Shown piece after piece: positions 21,701 through 31,205 of a stretch of 64,000 bases of DNA. The position numbers and the translations under genes are program-made. Source of the DNA: Labia minor (taxonomy: Eukaryota > Arthropoda > Insecta > Dermaptera > Spongiphoridae). Position 1 is the first letter of the stretch, and each line of letters begins with the position of its first letter. The notes beneath the pieces are model-generated. The model made no database searches, was not told the DNA's origin, and saw nothing but the letters and a program-made list of their open reading frames with translations. The stretch is from contig OY720350.1 of NCBI GenBank assembly GCA_963082975.1, forward strand, positions 37,182,660-37,246,659, written 5' to 3'.

Positions 21701-22787
21701 TTTACTTAGTTTTAAAACAACATCTATCTTTAAACCAATGTCTAGAAGAGGTATACTGTCTTCAGTTAGCTCTGTATTCGATCCTTTAGGCTTGGCGACA
21801 CCATTTATTATACCTGCAAAAATATTATTACAAGAACAAAAAATGGCAAATTTACCAAGTAACAGAGTAACATCTGACGAGCCTCCATTTACTTATGTGG
21901 GACTAGATTGTTTCGGTCCTTTTTTAATAAAACAAGGAAGAAATACTTTGAAAAGATATGGACTAATATTCACATGCTTAACAATGAGAGCAATTCATAT
22001 AGAAGTTTTAAGTTCCCTAGAAACTGATTCTTTTATACAAGCTCTCAGAAGATTTATTGCTAGAAGAGGACAAGTAAAAGAAATTTGCTCTGATAACGGT
22101 ACAAATTTTGTAGGAGGTTACCGAGAATTAAGAGAAGGTATTCAGAGATGGAATAATTATCAAGTACATCAATTTCTTTTGCAAAGGGAAATAAGTTGGA
22201 AATTCAATACACCAACAGCTTCCCATCAAGGAGGCGTATGGGAAAGATGTATACGTTCGGTGAAGAAAATATTAAATTCCTTACTTGAAGAACAAAAATT
22301 AAACGAAGAAAGTTTATATACTCTTCTTTGTGAAGTAGAATCCATTTTAAACCAAAGACCTCTCACTGAGACTTCATGTGATGCAAATGACAAAGAAGCT
22401 CTTACGCCAAATCATTTACTTCTTCTAAAGTCTCAAGTATCTTTACCAAATGATATATTTTCCTACAGTGATAATTACTGCAAACGAAGATGGAGACAAG
22501 TGCAATATTTAGCAAATATATTTTGGAAAAGGTGGATAAAGGAATATCTTCCTTTACTGCAAGTTCGAAATAAATGGTTTAAAATTAATTCTAATCTCAA
22601 AATCGGAGATATTGTTCTACTCTATGAAGACCATCTTTCAAGAAACCATTGGCCGTTAGGCAAGATAACAGAGGTATATCCAGATGCAGAAGGTATCGTA
22701 AGAAGAGTAAGCGTGAAAACAAAATTAGGTATATTTCAGCGACCAGTAACTAAAATTTTTCTTCTTGAATCGCAAGCAGTGATTTAG
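18705..22787 (+). CDS. BEL/Pao Gag-Pol polyprotein lacking RNase H and integrase zinc finger
   Basis: 1360 residues from ATG 18705, the first ATG after the 5' LTR. Order: a lysine- and glutamate-rich coiled N-terminus (1-160); Gag domain of the DUF1759 type from about 172 (IKPFDGNPIEF) to 345; zinc knuckles, with CX2CX4HX4C at C425-C438 and a further CX2C...H at C444-H456; retropepsin-like protease with DSG at 509-511; reverse transcriptase with VVFDCSAKYND (796), first catalytic Asp in GDIEAMFHQV (D840) and YVDD at 919-922; Pao-type linker to SSVFDPLGLATPF. At residues 1043-1046 the frame jumps from the PAKILLQE end of that linker to QKMANLPSNRVTSDEPPFTY, which normally follows the integrase HHCC finger. 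Integrase core: D1068, D1130, E1180. C-terminal DUF5641-type domain about 1258-1355. No stop or frameshift. Confidence 0.92.
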   Translation: MSICSEKSKTSSQRSCKSIQNKIPKKTNEIKNKRRGFLSRVTRIINEINELLTNEENIQQVKSKMYDFDSAKTKYIKSHNDLIEYLKETKQNYNEYEERHNTEMITLEQFKENIDIWLNKDNDQNEDDDEHLSEVSNSSNEERTMKILEQQTKMIQLMTDYQIQSSLPKQEIKPFDGNPIEFVTFISAFEYIIESKIVDYKQRLYYLEQYTRGDVKDLVRSYQNMNSSNAYVLAKEKLIKMFGSGLRIANAYLKKIFEWPTMKNNEGILLNKFALLLTECLNSMMNIKEMNELDHPRTLREIVDKLPYEMKKNWRKSAYETTEVKREEIKFKHLVEFVSKVAAETNHPLFGDILENKIEKTPKVSITNNKKEERGRYNFATNIKGNEYYNACIKCNKLHYLNKCNEFLSMNIPERRQFVFSNKLCFACLKIGHNAKNCRLGVKCEICSKNHSKLLHLQNSEVNEQQISKINNGFIQNAKTTDKFSMGIVPVIVMSKTTGKRIHTYAFLDSGSSHSFCTEELMKQLNVNGRKCNLFMTTLEKRNSPCNAFTIENLIISDINGNNKICLPDIYTTRELPVSAEDKFKNIDLNKWPYLQDVILPELESNVQMLIGNNIPQALEPQEIIKSEGDGPFAIKTRLGWSVYGPTRFLANTNLTKINCVKLDKILYKQVEEWLKLEQIPTQNTMTYSQEDEKFIKIFNNSIRKKDNHYEVSIPLKSKNMFEPDTKFMAMNRLKMLKRRFQKDTQLYQGYTKYINDLLKKNYAEIVEDTNKLPKKLWYVPHHPVFHSAKPGKLRVVFDCSAKYNDLSLNEQIYRGPDVMNSLFGVLLRFREEPFAIMGDIEAMFHQVRLPKEDQDLFRFLWWKDNDFNNEIQEYRMKVYIFGCICSPAVAMMTLRQIAMNNEQKYKKETINTLKNNFYVDDCLKSFKNISEAIEIREELYNLLKDGGFNLTKWITNEKTILNSIPVKERAVNVQSMNMKKDDIHLERVLGIQWKPEEDLLSFKTTSIFKPMSRRGILSSVSSVFDPLGLATPFIIPAKILLQEQKMANLPSNRVTSDEPPFTYVGLDCFGPFLIKQGRNTLKRYGLIFTCLTMRAIHIEVLSSLETDSFIQALRRFIARRGQVKEICSDNGTNFVGGYRELREGIQRWNNYQVHQFLLQREISWKFNTPTASHQGGVWERCIRSVKKILNSLLEEQKLNEESLYTLLCEVESILNQRPLTETSCDANDKEALTPNHLLLLKSQVSLPNDIFSYSDNYCKRRWRQVQYLANIFWKRWIKEYLPLLQVRNKWFKINSNLKIGDIVLLYEDHLSRNHWPLGKITEVYPDAEGIVRRVSVKTKLGIFQRPVTKIFLLESQAVI

Positions 22788-22859
22788 TGAACAGTGTTAA
22801 TATCTATATAATGTTTAAGACATTTTCTTAAAAGTTGAGTAAGAGTAAGATCTCTTACT

Positions 22860-22868
22860 AAGGGAGGG
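22860..22868 (+). other. Polypurine tract of BEL/Pao element
   Basis: AAGGGAGGG followed by TGA, directly upstream of the 3' LTR; it would prime plus-strand DNA synthesis. Confidence 0.75.
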
Positions 22869-22871
22869 TGA

Positions 22872-23165
22872 TGTTAGTGCTAAATTTAAATTTTGCGCTT
22901 AAAGTTTTTTGTTTAAAAGTTGACAATAAGGAATCATGCATGAAGTTAGGATAAGTTTGTTAAGTAAGAAAAAGTATGTATAAAAAGGAATGAAATGTAT
23001 GATTTATGTATCAATGTTTTATGATTTATGTAAAAATTATGTATGAAGTTTGATAAGAGAGTCTATTTTAGATTAAAATCGTTTTGTTACTAAAAACGCA
23101 TTTTATTCAATTAATAAGTATAAGTACATTCGTAGTTGTCAAAAGAAATCGTTTTGGCACCTACA
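22872..23165 (+). repeat. 3' LTR of BEL/Pao element
   Basis: 294 bp; I found no difference from 18331-18624. Followed by the TATGT target duplication. Confidence 0.93.
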
Positions 23166-23170
23166 TATGT

Positions 23171-23754
23171 CTTTATTTCATTGTCTATTTTTTTTTTACA
23201 TATGACAAAAGGTTGATCGCAAACAGTTCGAAAATTTATTGGAGAGGTAAACGCAGCATAAATGCTAATGCTGGCTAAAACAATGTCAATCGTGCATAAA
23301 TAATAAAATGTAATGTCAATCAAGTCAGTATTAAGATTCCCCACCCCTCCTCTATATAATAAATGATATCTATCTATTTTTGTAACTCTATGAAACTCGA
23401 AAGTTCTTAGACATTTCTCTAAATGTCCCTATTCTCAGCCACTCCTATCCACCACTCTTTTCTCCTGATCAGAGGTGGCCGCTACAAAATTATTGGGGAT
23501 ATCAACATTTAAATTTCATGATTAGAAAGAAAAACAAATTAAATAGAAAAAATTGTATTTTTATTTTTTTTTTCCTAATGGTGGAATTTAAATGTTAAAA
23601 ATCAATTTTTCTCTAGAAAAGTCAAAAAATACAACTGCAACAAAATAGGGTTTCAATTTAATCATCACTGACACTTAATAAGAAATGACACCAGGGATAT
23701 AAAAATTAAAGTTGACTTTGGAAAGTTTCCTCATTTAAATTTATCTATTCAATT
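23171..23754. other. Spacer with a non-LTR tail
   Basis: 23364-23480 (minus strand) matches the non-LTR 3' end at 63671-63945: a TATCTATCTA tail, then AACTCTATGAAACTCGAAAG, then TTCTTAG. The rest is AT-rich with no coding signal. Confidence 0.5.
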
Positions 23755-24625
23755 TTGATATGGGCTGATATTCTTACTAACATTAATATCGCTAGTAAAG
23801 TAATGCATTCTCCTTGGTCATCAATTAATGAATCCGTTCAACTACTTAATAAAATTACCGATTTTTTAAATTTTAGATGTGATAAAGCTTTCAGTCTAAA
23901 TGTCTGTGTGTATGTGTGTTTATGTAGACAAGATTACGCAAAAACGGTTTGAGCTAGAATAATGAAATTAGGTATACGGGCATTATTCAAAATTCTTATT
24001 TTTCTATCAACTTTTGAGAAATGTAGCTCTTTCGGAAGAGGGTCATTACCTACCACGTTTTCATTTTTTTTCCTCTAAACTGACCGTAAAAATAAAGATA
24101 TATGTTTGATAATTTTTCACATGATTAATAATTGTATAAAACTGCTATATATAGAATTTCAGCTTGATTGAATCACTGAAAGTACAGAAATTAATTTTTT
24201 AACACGTTGACTGGCATTCGCGCGCAAGCACTAGACCTGGTGCCATCAACAAAGAGCCAAACACGCGCTGGTTTAATTAATATTATTTATTAATTTTAAT
24301 TTATAATTTAATTTAAATATAATATATATGTTAATTAATCCAATTCAAATTTGCGAGATAGTCGAGTGGAAACACTCCAGATTTCTTGATTATGAAAGCC
24401 TTGATGATCAGATTCACGACCAAAAAATAAAATTTAAATAGAAATTCTATTAAACAATATTAGATACTGCTTTGAATTCCATTCACAAAAAGTTGATAGC
24501 ATTGATTTATTTAATAAAATTATTGATAATACTGATCCATTAAAAAATTTGGAGTTTATTGAAGACAATAAATTAATTTCTTATGAATGTATTTATTAAA
24601 GCTTTTGTGGTTATTTTGATAATTA
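23755..24625 (+). pseudogene. hAT transposase relic split by a family A insertion
   Basis: Left part (23755-23897) reads WADILTNINIASKVMHSPWS then SINESVQLLNKITDFLNF and RCDKAF, the helical region of hAT transposases of the zinc-finger/DUF4371 type (usual form: L..IN..SK.MQ.....I..A..LL......L...R..GF). Right part (24381-24620) continues with DYESLDDQIHDQKIKFK, then an ILDTALNSIHKK stretch and, after a frameshift, KVDSIDLFNKIID, the next hAT block (usual form: FK.EFF..ILD.A..S...RF). The two halves are separated by the family A copy at 23898-24380. Stops and frameshifts show it is dead. Confidence 0.65.
23898..24380 (+). repeat. Family A (HINE-like), 5'-truncated, inside hAT gene
   Basis: Starts within the family at AAATGTCTGTGTGTATGTG and runs to the 3' stem-loop (here GGAAACACTCC), ending CCAG|ATTTCTTG. 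The right junction is fixed by the hAT coding sequence that resumes immediately. The first 130 bases of the family are missing. Confidence 0.75.
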
Positions 24626-24770
24626 TTAAGGGAATTTTTATTAAAAGACCACATTATTTGTATAAAATTATTTATTAAATTAAAATAATTGTACAACGTT
24701 TCAACTGCTTATTCTGCAGTCGTTTTCAAGTAACCGAGAAGGATTGAATTTAGACCAATTTATTGACGAA

Positions 24771-24998
24771 TGTTGTGACCGGTCTCGTTGTGGTGCTTGG
24801 TTAAAGCCGAGGCCGGATCTAATCTCCTTAGAGACTCATAAATTCTATTTTGTATTCTCCTGTTCGTCTGTCCTATGTATGATCTCGGGCAGACGAACAG
24901 GAGAATACAAAATAGAATTTATGAGCATGAGCTGCCTCTAAGGAGATTAGATCCGGCCTCGGCTTTAACCAAGCACCACAACGAGACCGGTCACAACA
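24771..24998. repeat. Near-perfect inverted repeat in Penelope-like element
   Basis: About 100-bp arms, 24771-24870 and 24890-24998, around a 19-bp spacer. The left arm is the reverse complement of the GIY-YIG coding region but lacks about 9 bp of it (the GCATGAGCTGC stretch near 24925). The rest matches almost base for base. Confidence 0.85.
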
Positions 24999-25561
24999 TC
25001 AATTTCTCCGAAACCAAAACCTTAGCTCCTATCCAACTCAAATATCCCAGACTCCTGCGTGAAGCAATTGAGATTGAAAAACGTCCCAATTGCCTCAACA
25101 CAAGGGACGACGCCCTGAACCTGCCTCCGTCCTGGAAATTAGCTCTAAAATCACACTCCCAACCTCCCATAAAAATTCAAACCCAAAACAATTCACAAAC
25201 TCTTAAAAAACTTGCCAATAACAAAGTTGATCGCACAAACAGCTGGAATTCCCGCCTCAGATCCAGAATCAATATAAATCCCGACATTAAGTTAAGCTCC
25301 GCCCACCTAAGTACACAAAAGCCCACTGCGCATGCGCAGGTAGCAAGCTCAGATAGAATCACAAGCATCAGTCCTCAGTTGGCCTCGGACTATTGTCCAG
25401 TGCGGACGTGTGCCGGTCTCAGGATTGCCCAGGATTCTTCGGAGCTCTACAGCAACGCAGTAGGTACAAAACCACCCAACCTATCAACCCAAAATCCCGA
25501 TATTAACCCTTGCTCACACAGACTAAGACCCAGAATCCCAAAAATATTCCCACCTAAATAA
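24875..25561 (+). pseudogene. Penelope-type GIY-YIG endonuclease C-terminal region
   Basis: Up to 228 codons, starting inside the domain: YDLGQTNRRIQNRIYEHE (second half of the GIY-YIG motif, with the catalytic Arg), DPASALTKHHNETGHNINFS (conserved His-rich block), then YPRLLREAIEIEKRPNCLNT with the catalytic Glu, and LPPSWKLALK. About 120 residues of Ser/Thr/Asn-rich tail follow (to 25558). In family members this domain nicks the target to prime insertion. The frame is open to its stop, but the RT domain and the GIY half are cut away by the inversion, so it is a truncated copy. The ATG at 24875 is fortuitous. Confidence 0.75.
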
Positions 25562-25715
25562 TCTCTTGAAAATGGCGCCAAAATGGGTGCCGAAACGTCG
25601 AGAAAACAATCTCACAAAAATACGTGATTATATCCCTGATAAATCTGATAATAATAATAACAATAACATTCACGGAAACCTAAACCAACATATATATATA
25701 TATATATATATATTA

Positions 25716-26719
25716 TCTATCTCTGTGGTGTATTTTAAGGGTGTGATGTAAAGAAATAGAAATTTTATAAATTTTGTATTTGTAATTTAATTTTTTATAA
25801 TATTAATGAAAAATACACAAAAGCAGCTGGTTTTTCCAAACGAGGAGAGGTAAAAGAGAGGAAGAGCGGTATAGAACCGGCCCAGCTAATTAATGTAATT
25901 ATGAATATTTTAAAATAATATCGAAAATACCTATTTCTAAAATCAAATATAATAATATTTATTATTTGTTAATATTTAGTTTAACACTATATAAGATGAT
26001 ATGAATATAGATAAATAATATAATGAAAATAAAAATGCTATCCAAATGTTAATAGTTTAATTATTATACTTGTTATTAATTTTAATAAATTTATATTTAG
26101 GTACTAAAAGTAGGATAATAAAATTAATGAAATGAAATTTAATTAATTTTCCGTTTATCAACACATGTCCATTGAAACTTCAACTGGAAAATATTATCCC
26201 TCACTCTCCCTTTGTCCCTAATACCTTGTCTTTCTCTTTTACTCTCGCTCTATACATATAATTCATCCAAGCATATCTAGAATTCTAGAATGAGTTATAA
26301 GCCTATGTATACGTTCATTTTCCCCAACTTGATCATTACTCTTCACCCAATGATTTTCATATCTCGCGTCACAAGAGCAATCATTCCTCCTCTCGGACCC
26401 GCCTTAAATCTAAAATGTTTTGTCTGACCTCTAACAGGACAAACGTTGGACAATTATTTATTTCTCAGGCATAGATTATAAGTAATTGTTGATTTATGAA
26501 TAATTTCTCATAATGACTGTGTTCCAAACAATTCAATACTTATAAATCCACATAATATTACATGATTATAAAAAGTATTTGAGAAAGTCAATTATAAATT
26601 TTATAAATTTAAAAAATATATTATATGATACTTATTATAAAAGTTATACTTTTTTGAATTATTTATTTATTGTATATGGAATAAATGGTATTAAATATTT
26701 ATAATTCAATCAATTTGGA
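25716..26719. other. AT-rich spacer, no gene seen
   Basis: Includes a moderately less AT-rich stretch at 26160-26430 without frames or recognised similarity. Confidence 0.5.
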
Positions 26720-27487
26720 AATAAGTAGACCTGTGTCCTGGCAAAGAATCGACCGAAGGTTTGAAATAAATTAATTTCCAGTACAGAAACAATTTCAAAT
26801 AAATGCAATAAAAAAAAACAGATATGGATATAACATAAATATTTTTAATTTGATTTTATTTATAATATATAACGAGGCGCTGACTGTGACGTCATAAAGG
26901 GCTGGTTGACGTCATATAAATATTAAATTATGAAAAAACTAATGTTGACCTGTGGCCTGGCACAGAACCGACCAATGGTTTGAATTAAATTAATTTCCAG
27001 TACAGAAACAATTTCAAATAAATGCAATAAAAAAAAACAGATATGGATATAACATAAATATTTTTAATTTGATTTTATTTATAATATATAACGAGGCGCT
27101 GACTGTGACGTCATAAAGGGCTGGTTGACGTCATATAAATATTAAATTATGAAAAAACTAATGTTGACCTGTGGCCTGGCACAGAACCGACCAATGGTTT
27201 GAATTAAATTAATTTCCAGTACAGAAACAATTTCAAATAAATGCAATAAAAAAACAGATATGGATATAACATAAATAATTTTAATTTTATTTTATTTATA
27301 ATATATAACGAGGCGCTGACTGTGACATCATGAAGAGCTGGCTGACGTCATATAGTTATTAAATTATGAAAAAACTAATGAAGATGATTTTTCCCGAGAT
27401 TAAAACCAATACAGATATTTAAAAAATCTCCTCATGTGAAATTTGGTGTAAAAACAATACCTCTCTTACTATCGTCGGTCGGTAAAA
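26720..27487 (-). repeat. Family B copy with its 3' segment triplicated in tandem
   Basis: The family B 3' segment (stem-loop to TGACGTCAT pair) occurs three times in direct tandem, with starts near 26725, 26944 and 27163, a 219-bp period. The first two units are nearly identical. Only the third continues into the rest of the element, which lacks the GTCC core and ends at the ACCGACCGACGATAGTAAG terminus (27487). Confidence 0.8.
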
Positions 27488-28389
27488 ACATCATTATTAT
27501 TCTCAAAAGGAAAAAATTTAAAAATATATTTAATAGAAAATATATTCTACAACCACAAAATGAATGATTACATATCCTATTCATTTTATCATATTCTATA
27601 TATTACAAATTACAATTCTCACTCATCATATACGAAGTACAAATATATACAATTTAAATAACATATACCATATACCATTTCCAGAAAAACAGACAGGTAT
27701 AAACTGACCCTTCTTGATGTACCTACCCGTGATATAACATTTCAAGGTTTAAAGAAACAAACTTGTTAAATCTTTGTCCGGTAATCTGTAAAGAAACCAA
27801 ATTACACCAAAAAATCACTCAGAATAGAATTAAGCAAGTATGTGACATAACATTGATTAATTTTTCTTATTCAAGCGTGGCTCAATGCTAAGCTTGTGAA
27901 CTTGAGGCCGAAGGATTGAATCTAATATAACTATATAACTATCATATAATTCGAAAACCCAAGCCATGTATTTAAGCTTCAAGATTGGAGAGGGGTTATT
28001 TAATGCAGAGTTCATGTTTCCCAAGTTCTGAAACTAAATTCTCTCTCCCTCTCTCTTTATATATTGAGATGCATATATGTGTATATATAGTGTAAGTAGT
28101 TGGCGATCCCTTACACTGTCCAACTCGATTCAAGAGGATTTGTTTAGAAATAATGACTGTTATTCGAGTTCGATTCTGAATAGAAAGAGAAAGAGAGAAT
28201 ATTAAGATTATTGGAAAACGAATTATTATCGAATATGATAAATCAAAATAATATATTCTAATTTAATTTTTTTTTTTAATAAAAATAATCATTTTTTTTT
28301 AAATAACAGTTCTTACTTATTTATATGTCGATCTTTATTCCCTCTACATATATTATTTATTATAAATTATATATATGTATCACAGATCA
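27488..28389. other. Spacer, no gene seen
   Basis: AT-rich with a few single-copy-looking patches and a GGTTATTTAATGCAGAG stretch. No coding support. Confidence 0.45.
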
Positions 28390-28830
28390 TCTAGACTTCA
28401 CCAGGCCCATCTCACTCAGCCCGCCAAGCTGAATCCTTGTTTAGTTTTCAAATTTACAATAAGAGATGGCGCTGCAGGCACCCAATTTTAACTCTGCAGG
28501 CGCTCAAGAGATCGCACTGCTGCAGAGCAAGCATAATTTAAAAGGGAATTTCCTTAGTCTTATAAAATCATCCTCCAGTTGTGTTATCCACAGAGCATCC
28601 GTATCAGAGGGGATCACTCAATGCTATTTTTTTCTCACCCTTAGTGATGGCAAGTGATGGCAATGATGGCAAACAGGTTGGACATGTGGGAGCGTTTTTA
28701 CCGACCGGCGAGAGAGGCATTTTTAAATTTTTTTTGTATGAATATTGGGAATTTAAAAATTATTTATTGAGATATAAAATTAGCATTACAGAAATCAAAT
28801 ATGCTTTTTTCAAATATCCAAATAAATAAT
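28390..28830 (+). other. GC-richer patch of unknown nature
   Basis: 28390-28715 is less AT-rich than its surroundings. A 63-codon frame (28466-28657) starts GCGCTGCAGGCACCC after the ATG. It has no recognisable motif, and CTGCAGGC / CTGCAGAGC repeats inside suggest repeat-derived DNA. Not called as a gene. Confidence 0.2.
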
Positions 28831-29164
28831 TTAAATTAACAGAAAACTTCACCTACTTTTATGTAATTTACATAAATAAAATAAACGAATAATGTTCTTG
28901 TTAATATTTTATATGTATGGATTAAAAATTTTCAATGCCAATATTTGAAACGAGAGAAACACATACGAATTGTTCTTAGTGATAAGGAAATTTATAAATA
29001 AATAATCATTTCTATTTCCAAAAAGATACTATTTAAAAAGATCACAAGAAATCCATAAATCATTGATTAACTAAGAATAATTAATCCAACGCATTTTTAA
29101 TCATCTAAGTTTATCAAAAAACTGAATTACGAACATTTGTGTAAATTTATAAATGAAAAAAATG
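28831..29164. other. AT-rich spacer
   Basis: Nothing recognised. Confidence 0.5.
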
Positions 29165-29452
29165 TGGGATGTCTCCGGTCGGCTATCATGCAAATTTCAA
29201 TTGGATAAATTAACACATATATATTATATTTAAATGAAATTATAAATTAAAATTAATAAATAGTATTTATTAAACCAGCGCGAGTTTGGCTCTTTGTTGA
29301 GGGCATCTGGTCACATGCTGGCGCGTGATTGTTAGTCAACGTGCTAAAAAATTAATTCCGGTACTTTTAGCGATTCAACCAAGCTGAAATTCTATATATA
29401 GCAGTTTTATGCAATTTTTAAACATGTGAAAAACTATAAAAGATATACTGAG
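29165..29452 (-). repeat. Family A (HINE-like) 3'-half fragment
   Basis: Contains the 3' subterminal region (diverged: GGTCGGCTATCATGCAA), the TTTGGCTCTTTG block, and AGCTGAAATTCTATATATAG. It stops near 29450 before the microsatellite core. An older, truncated copy. Confidence 0.65.
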
Positions 29453-30118
29453 AGGAGTACGTGAATATATTTGATTTAATAGTGCTTATTGTGAATTTCT
29501 ATATTGCTGTGAAATTTGTATTTATTTATCAAATATTAAATAATTTAACTTTGTTATTTGATTTGTTACAATGTAATTTAAATTATTTATCAAACAATTT
29601 ATAATAAATTTTTCAATTTTATTTGTGTTAAATGTTAAATAAAATTTATATTTATATTTATGCTGGGTTTGTTTCGAATATTATGTGCACGGATACTCTG
29701 TGTACGGATGGTATGTCGAGTTTGATAATCAAATAATTGCAGGGAATTCGGAAGGCCTGTGGGAGGGGGTGATCTTCGGCCATTTTTTTTTTGCGGTGCC
29801 ATCTATTGGACGCCTGAAGAGTCGACTTTTTTCATGTAACGCCATCTGGTGTTCGAGTTACGCCTGTCCCATAAGAGTGATACTGGGGTGGTGTTATCCC
29901 TTCGTCACAGACTACCTCGTGCATACAAATTCGAGTTCCGAAGGCAGCAATTGCAAACATTTAATACAATATATGAAAAAAACAATATGTAAATAAAATA
30001 TGTTTAATAGTGAGATCATCACATAATTTGTAAATATAATTTTATAATTTTTATTAATTTTCAAATATATATTGAATAAAAAAAAATTATTCGTTTCTTT
30101 TAGATATGTTAATTACAT
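29453..30118. other. Spacer with a GC-richer patch at 29655-29940
   Basis: The patch holds a 103-codon frame starting at a non-ATG codon, with no recognised domain. It contains GTGCCATCTATTGGACGCCT and ACGCCATCTGGTGTTCGAGT, related to the GGCGCCATCTA repeats at 30319 and 30404. I regard it as repeat-derived, not a gene. Confidence 0.3.
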
Positions 30119-30272
30119 AAAAAAATTGTAGAAAATTTTCTGTTAAATGAAAAATTATCTATTTGGAGATAAATATTGGTTTAATATCCAATCACAATCA
30201 TGGAGATAAATATTGGTTTAATATCCAAATAAAAAATTTTTCATTAAACAGAAAATTTTCTACAATTTTTTA
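30119..30272. repeat. Fold-back element of about 154 bp
   Basis: Arms of about 47 bp (30119-30165 and 30226-30272) carry TTGTAGAAAATTTTCTGTTA and its complement. The centre holds two direct copies of GGAGATAAATATTGGTTTAA then TATCC, 37 bp apart. No coding. It may be a short fold-back transposon. Confidence 0.75.
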
Positions 30273-30314
30273 ATTCCCAACATTCACCTTCTCTCGTGTT
30301 AACGTCTGAAACCT

Positions 30315-30480
30315 TATTTGGCGCCATCTACTCATTTCCTTTGAACTACTTGATGGGAAATCGGGTAGAGGAGGGTTTTTTAAATTTATTTTTATTTAAA
30401 ATTTGGCGCCATCTATTAACCCTCCTAGTAACTATTTGATGGAAAAGCGGGAAAAGGATGAATATTATTTGACATTCAAT
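30315..30480. repeat. Two diverged repeats built on GGCGCCATCTA
   Basis: TTTGGCGCCATCTACTCATT...ACTACTTGATGGGAAATCGG (30317-30365) and TTTGGCGCCATCTATTAACC...ACTATTTGATGGAAAAGCGG (30402-30450), a period of about 85 bp. Confidence 0.6.
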
Positions 30481-30634
30481 TTTATTACATATATTGGTAA
30501 ACAAATATATTTATTTGAAATTTGATGTGTTATTGTAAAATTTACCTCAGGTCTTTTCTAAGTCTCAATTACATGACAATTTATGTACAATACTTTTTAC
30601 TGATCAAGAATTTTAAAAGTTTTTCCTTAAAATT

Positions 30635-31205
30635 AATAAGCAGGAGTGTCTCCACGCGACTATCTCGCAATTTGAATTGGATTAAATAACATATATTATA
30701 ACCTATTATTATAAATTAAATTTACTTAATTATAAATTATAAATTAAAATTAATAAATAATATTTATTAAACCAGCGCATGTTTGACTCTTTGTTGATAG
30801 CAACACGTCACGTGTTGGCGCGTGAGATTTGCATTGTTAAAAAATTAATTCTAGTACTTTCAGCGATTCAATCAAGCTGAAATTCTATATATAGCAGTTT
30901 TATACAATTTTTAATCATGTGAAAAACTATCAAACATATATCTTTATTTTTACGGTCACTTTAGAGGGAAAAAATATCAAAACGTTGTAGGTAATGACCC
31001 TCTTCCAGTTGAGCTACATTTCTAAAAAGTTGATAGAAAAATAAGAATTTTGAATAATGCCCGTTTTTTGCGTAATCTTGTCTATATATATATATACATT
31101 TTTTTTCAACCTTATTGGAAATGATTCAAAACGTATAAAAACATCAAAATCTCAACATCGAAAATTTTCGTGATTGCAATACTATCTCTGGCTACATAGT
31201 AAAAA
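30635..31205 (-). repeat. Family A (HINE-like), near-full copy
   Basis: From the 3' end (AATAAGCAGGAGTGTCTCC, 30635) to the 5' end (CATAGTAAAAA, 31205). The microsatellite core is reduced to TATATATATATA (31083-31095). The 5' terminal hairpin is degraded to CTATCTCTGGCTACATAG. Confidence 0.75.

Larger units (their letters stand above)
18331..23165 (+). mobile_element. BEL/Pao LTR retrotransposon, young, internally deleted
   Basis: A 4835-bp element with two 294-bp LTRs that I read as identical, each starting TGTTAG and ending CTACA, and a 5-bp target duplication TATGT (18326-18330 and 23166-23170). One 1360-codon frame covers almost all the interior. A polypurine tract precedes the 3' LTR. 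Matching LTRs and an unbroken frame mean a recent insertion. A full BEL/Pao element usually codes for about 1700-1900 residues. This one lacks RNase H and the N-terminal zinc-binding part of integrase through an in-frame deletion, so it is probably a non-autonomous derivative complemented in trans. Confidence 0.93.
24660..25715 (+). mobile_element. Penelope-like element 3' portion with inverted 5' copy
   Basis: The 3' end of a Penelope-like retroelement. It opens with a Penelope-type terminal block (ACGTTTCAACTGCTTATTCT then GCAGTCGTTTTCAAG near 24697-24730). Then comes an inverted copy of its own coding sequence (24771-24870), a 19-bp spacer, the sense coding region (24890-25561), and a 3' UTR with ATGGCGCCAAAATGGGTGCC then GAAACGTCGAG, a CACGGAAACCTAAACCAACA motif and a TA tail. 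The RT domain is missing. The 3' UTR signature recurs at 1045-1190 and 37985-38410. Confidence 0.75.

Noticed and set aside
25177..25368. 63-codon minus-strand frame
   Set aside because: Antisense of the Penelope-like C-terminal coding region.
28466..28829. Two short frames starting MALQAPNF and MLSTEHPY
   Set aside because: No motif, no splice signals, repeated CTGCAG motifs; not enough to call a gene.
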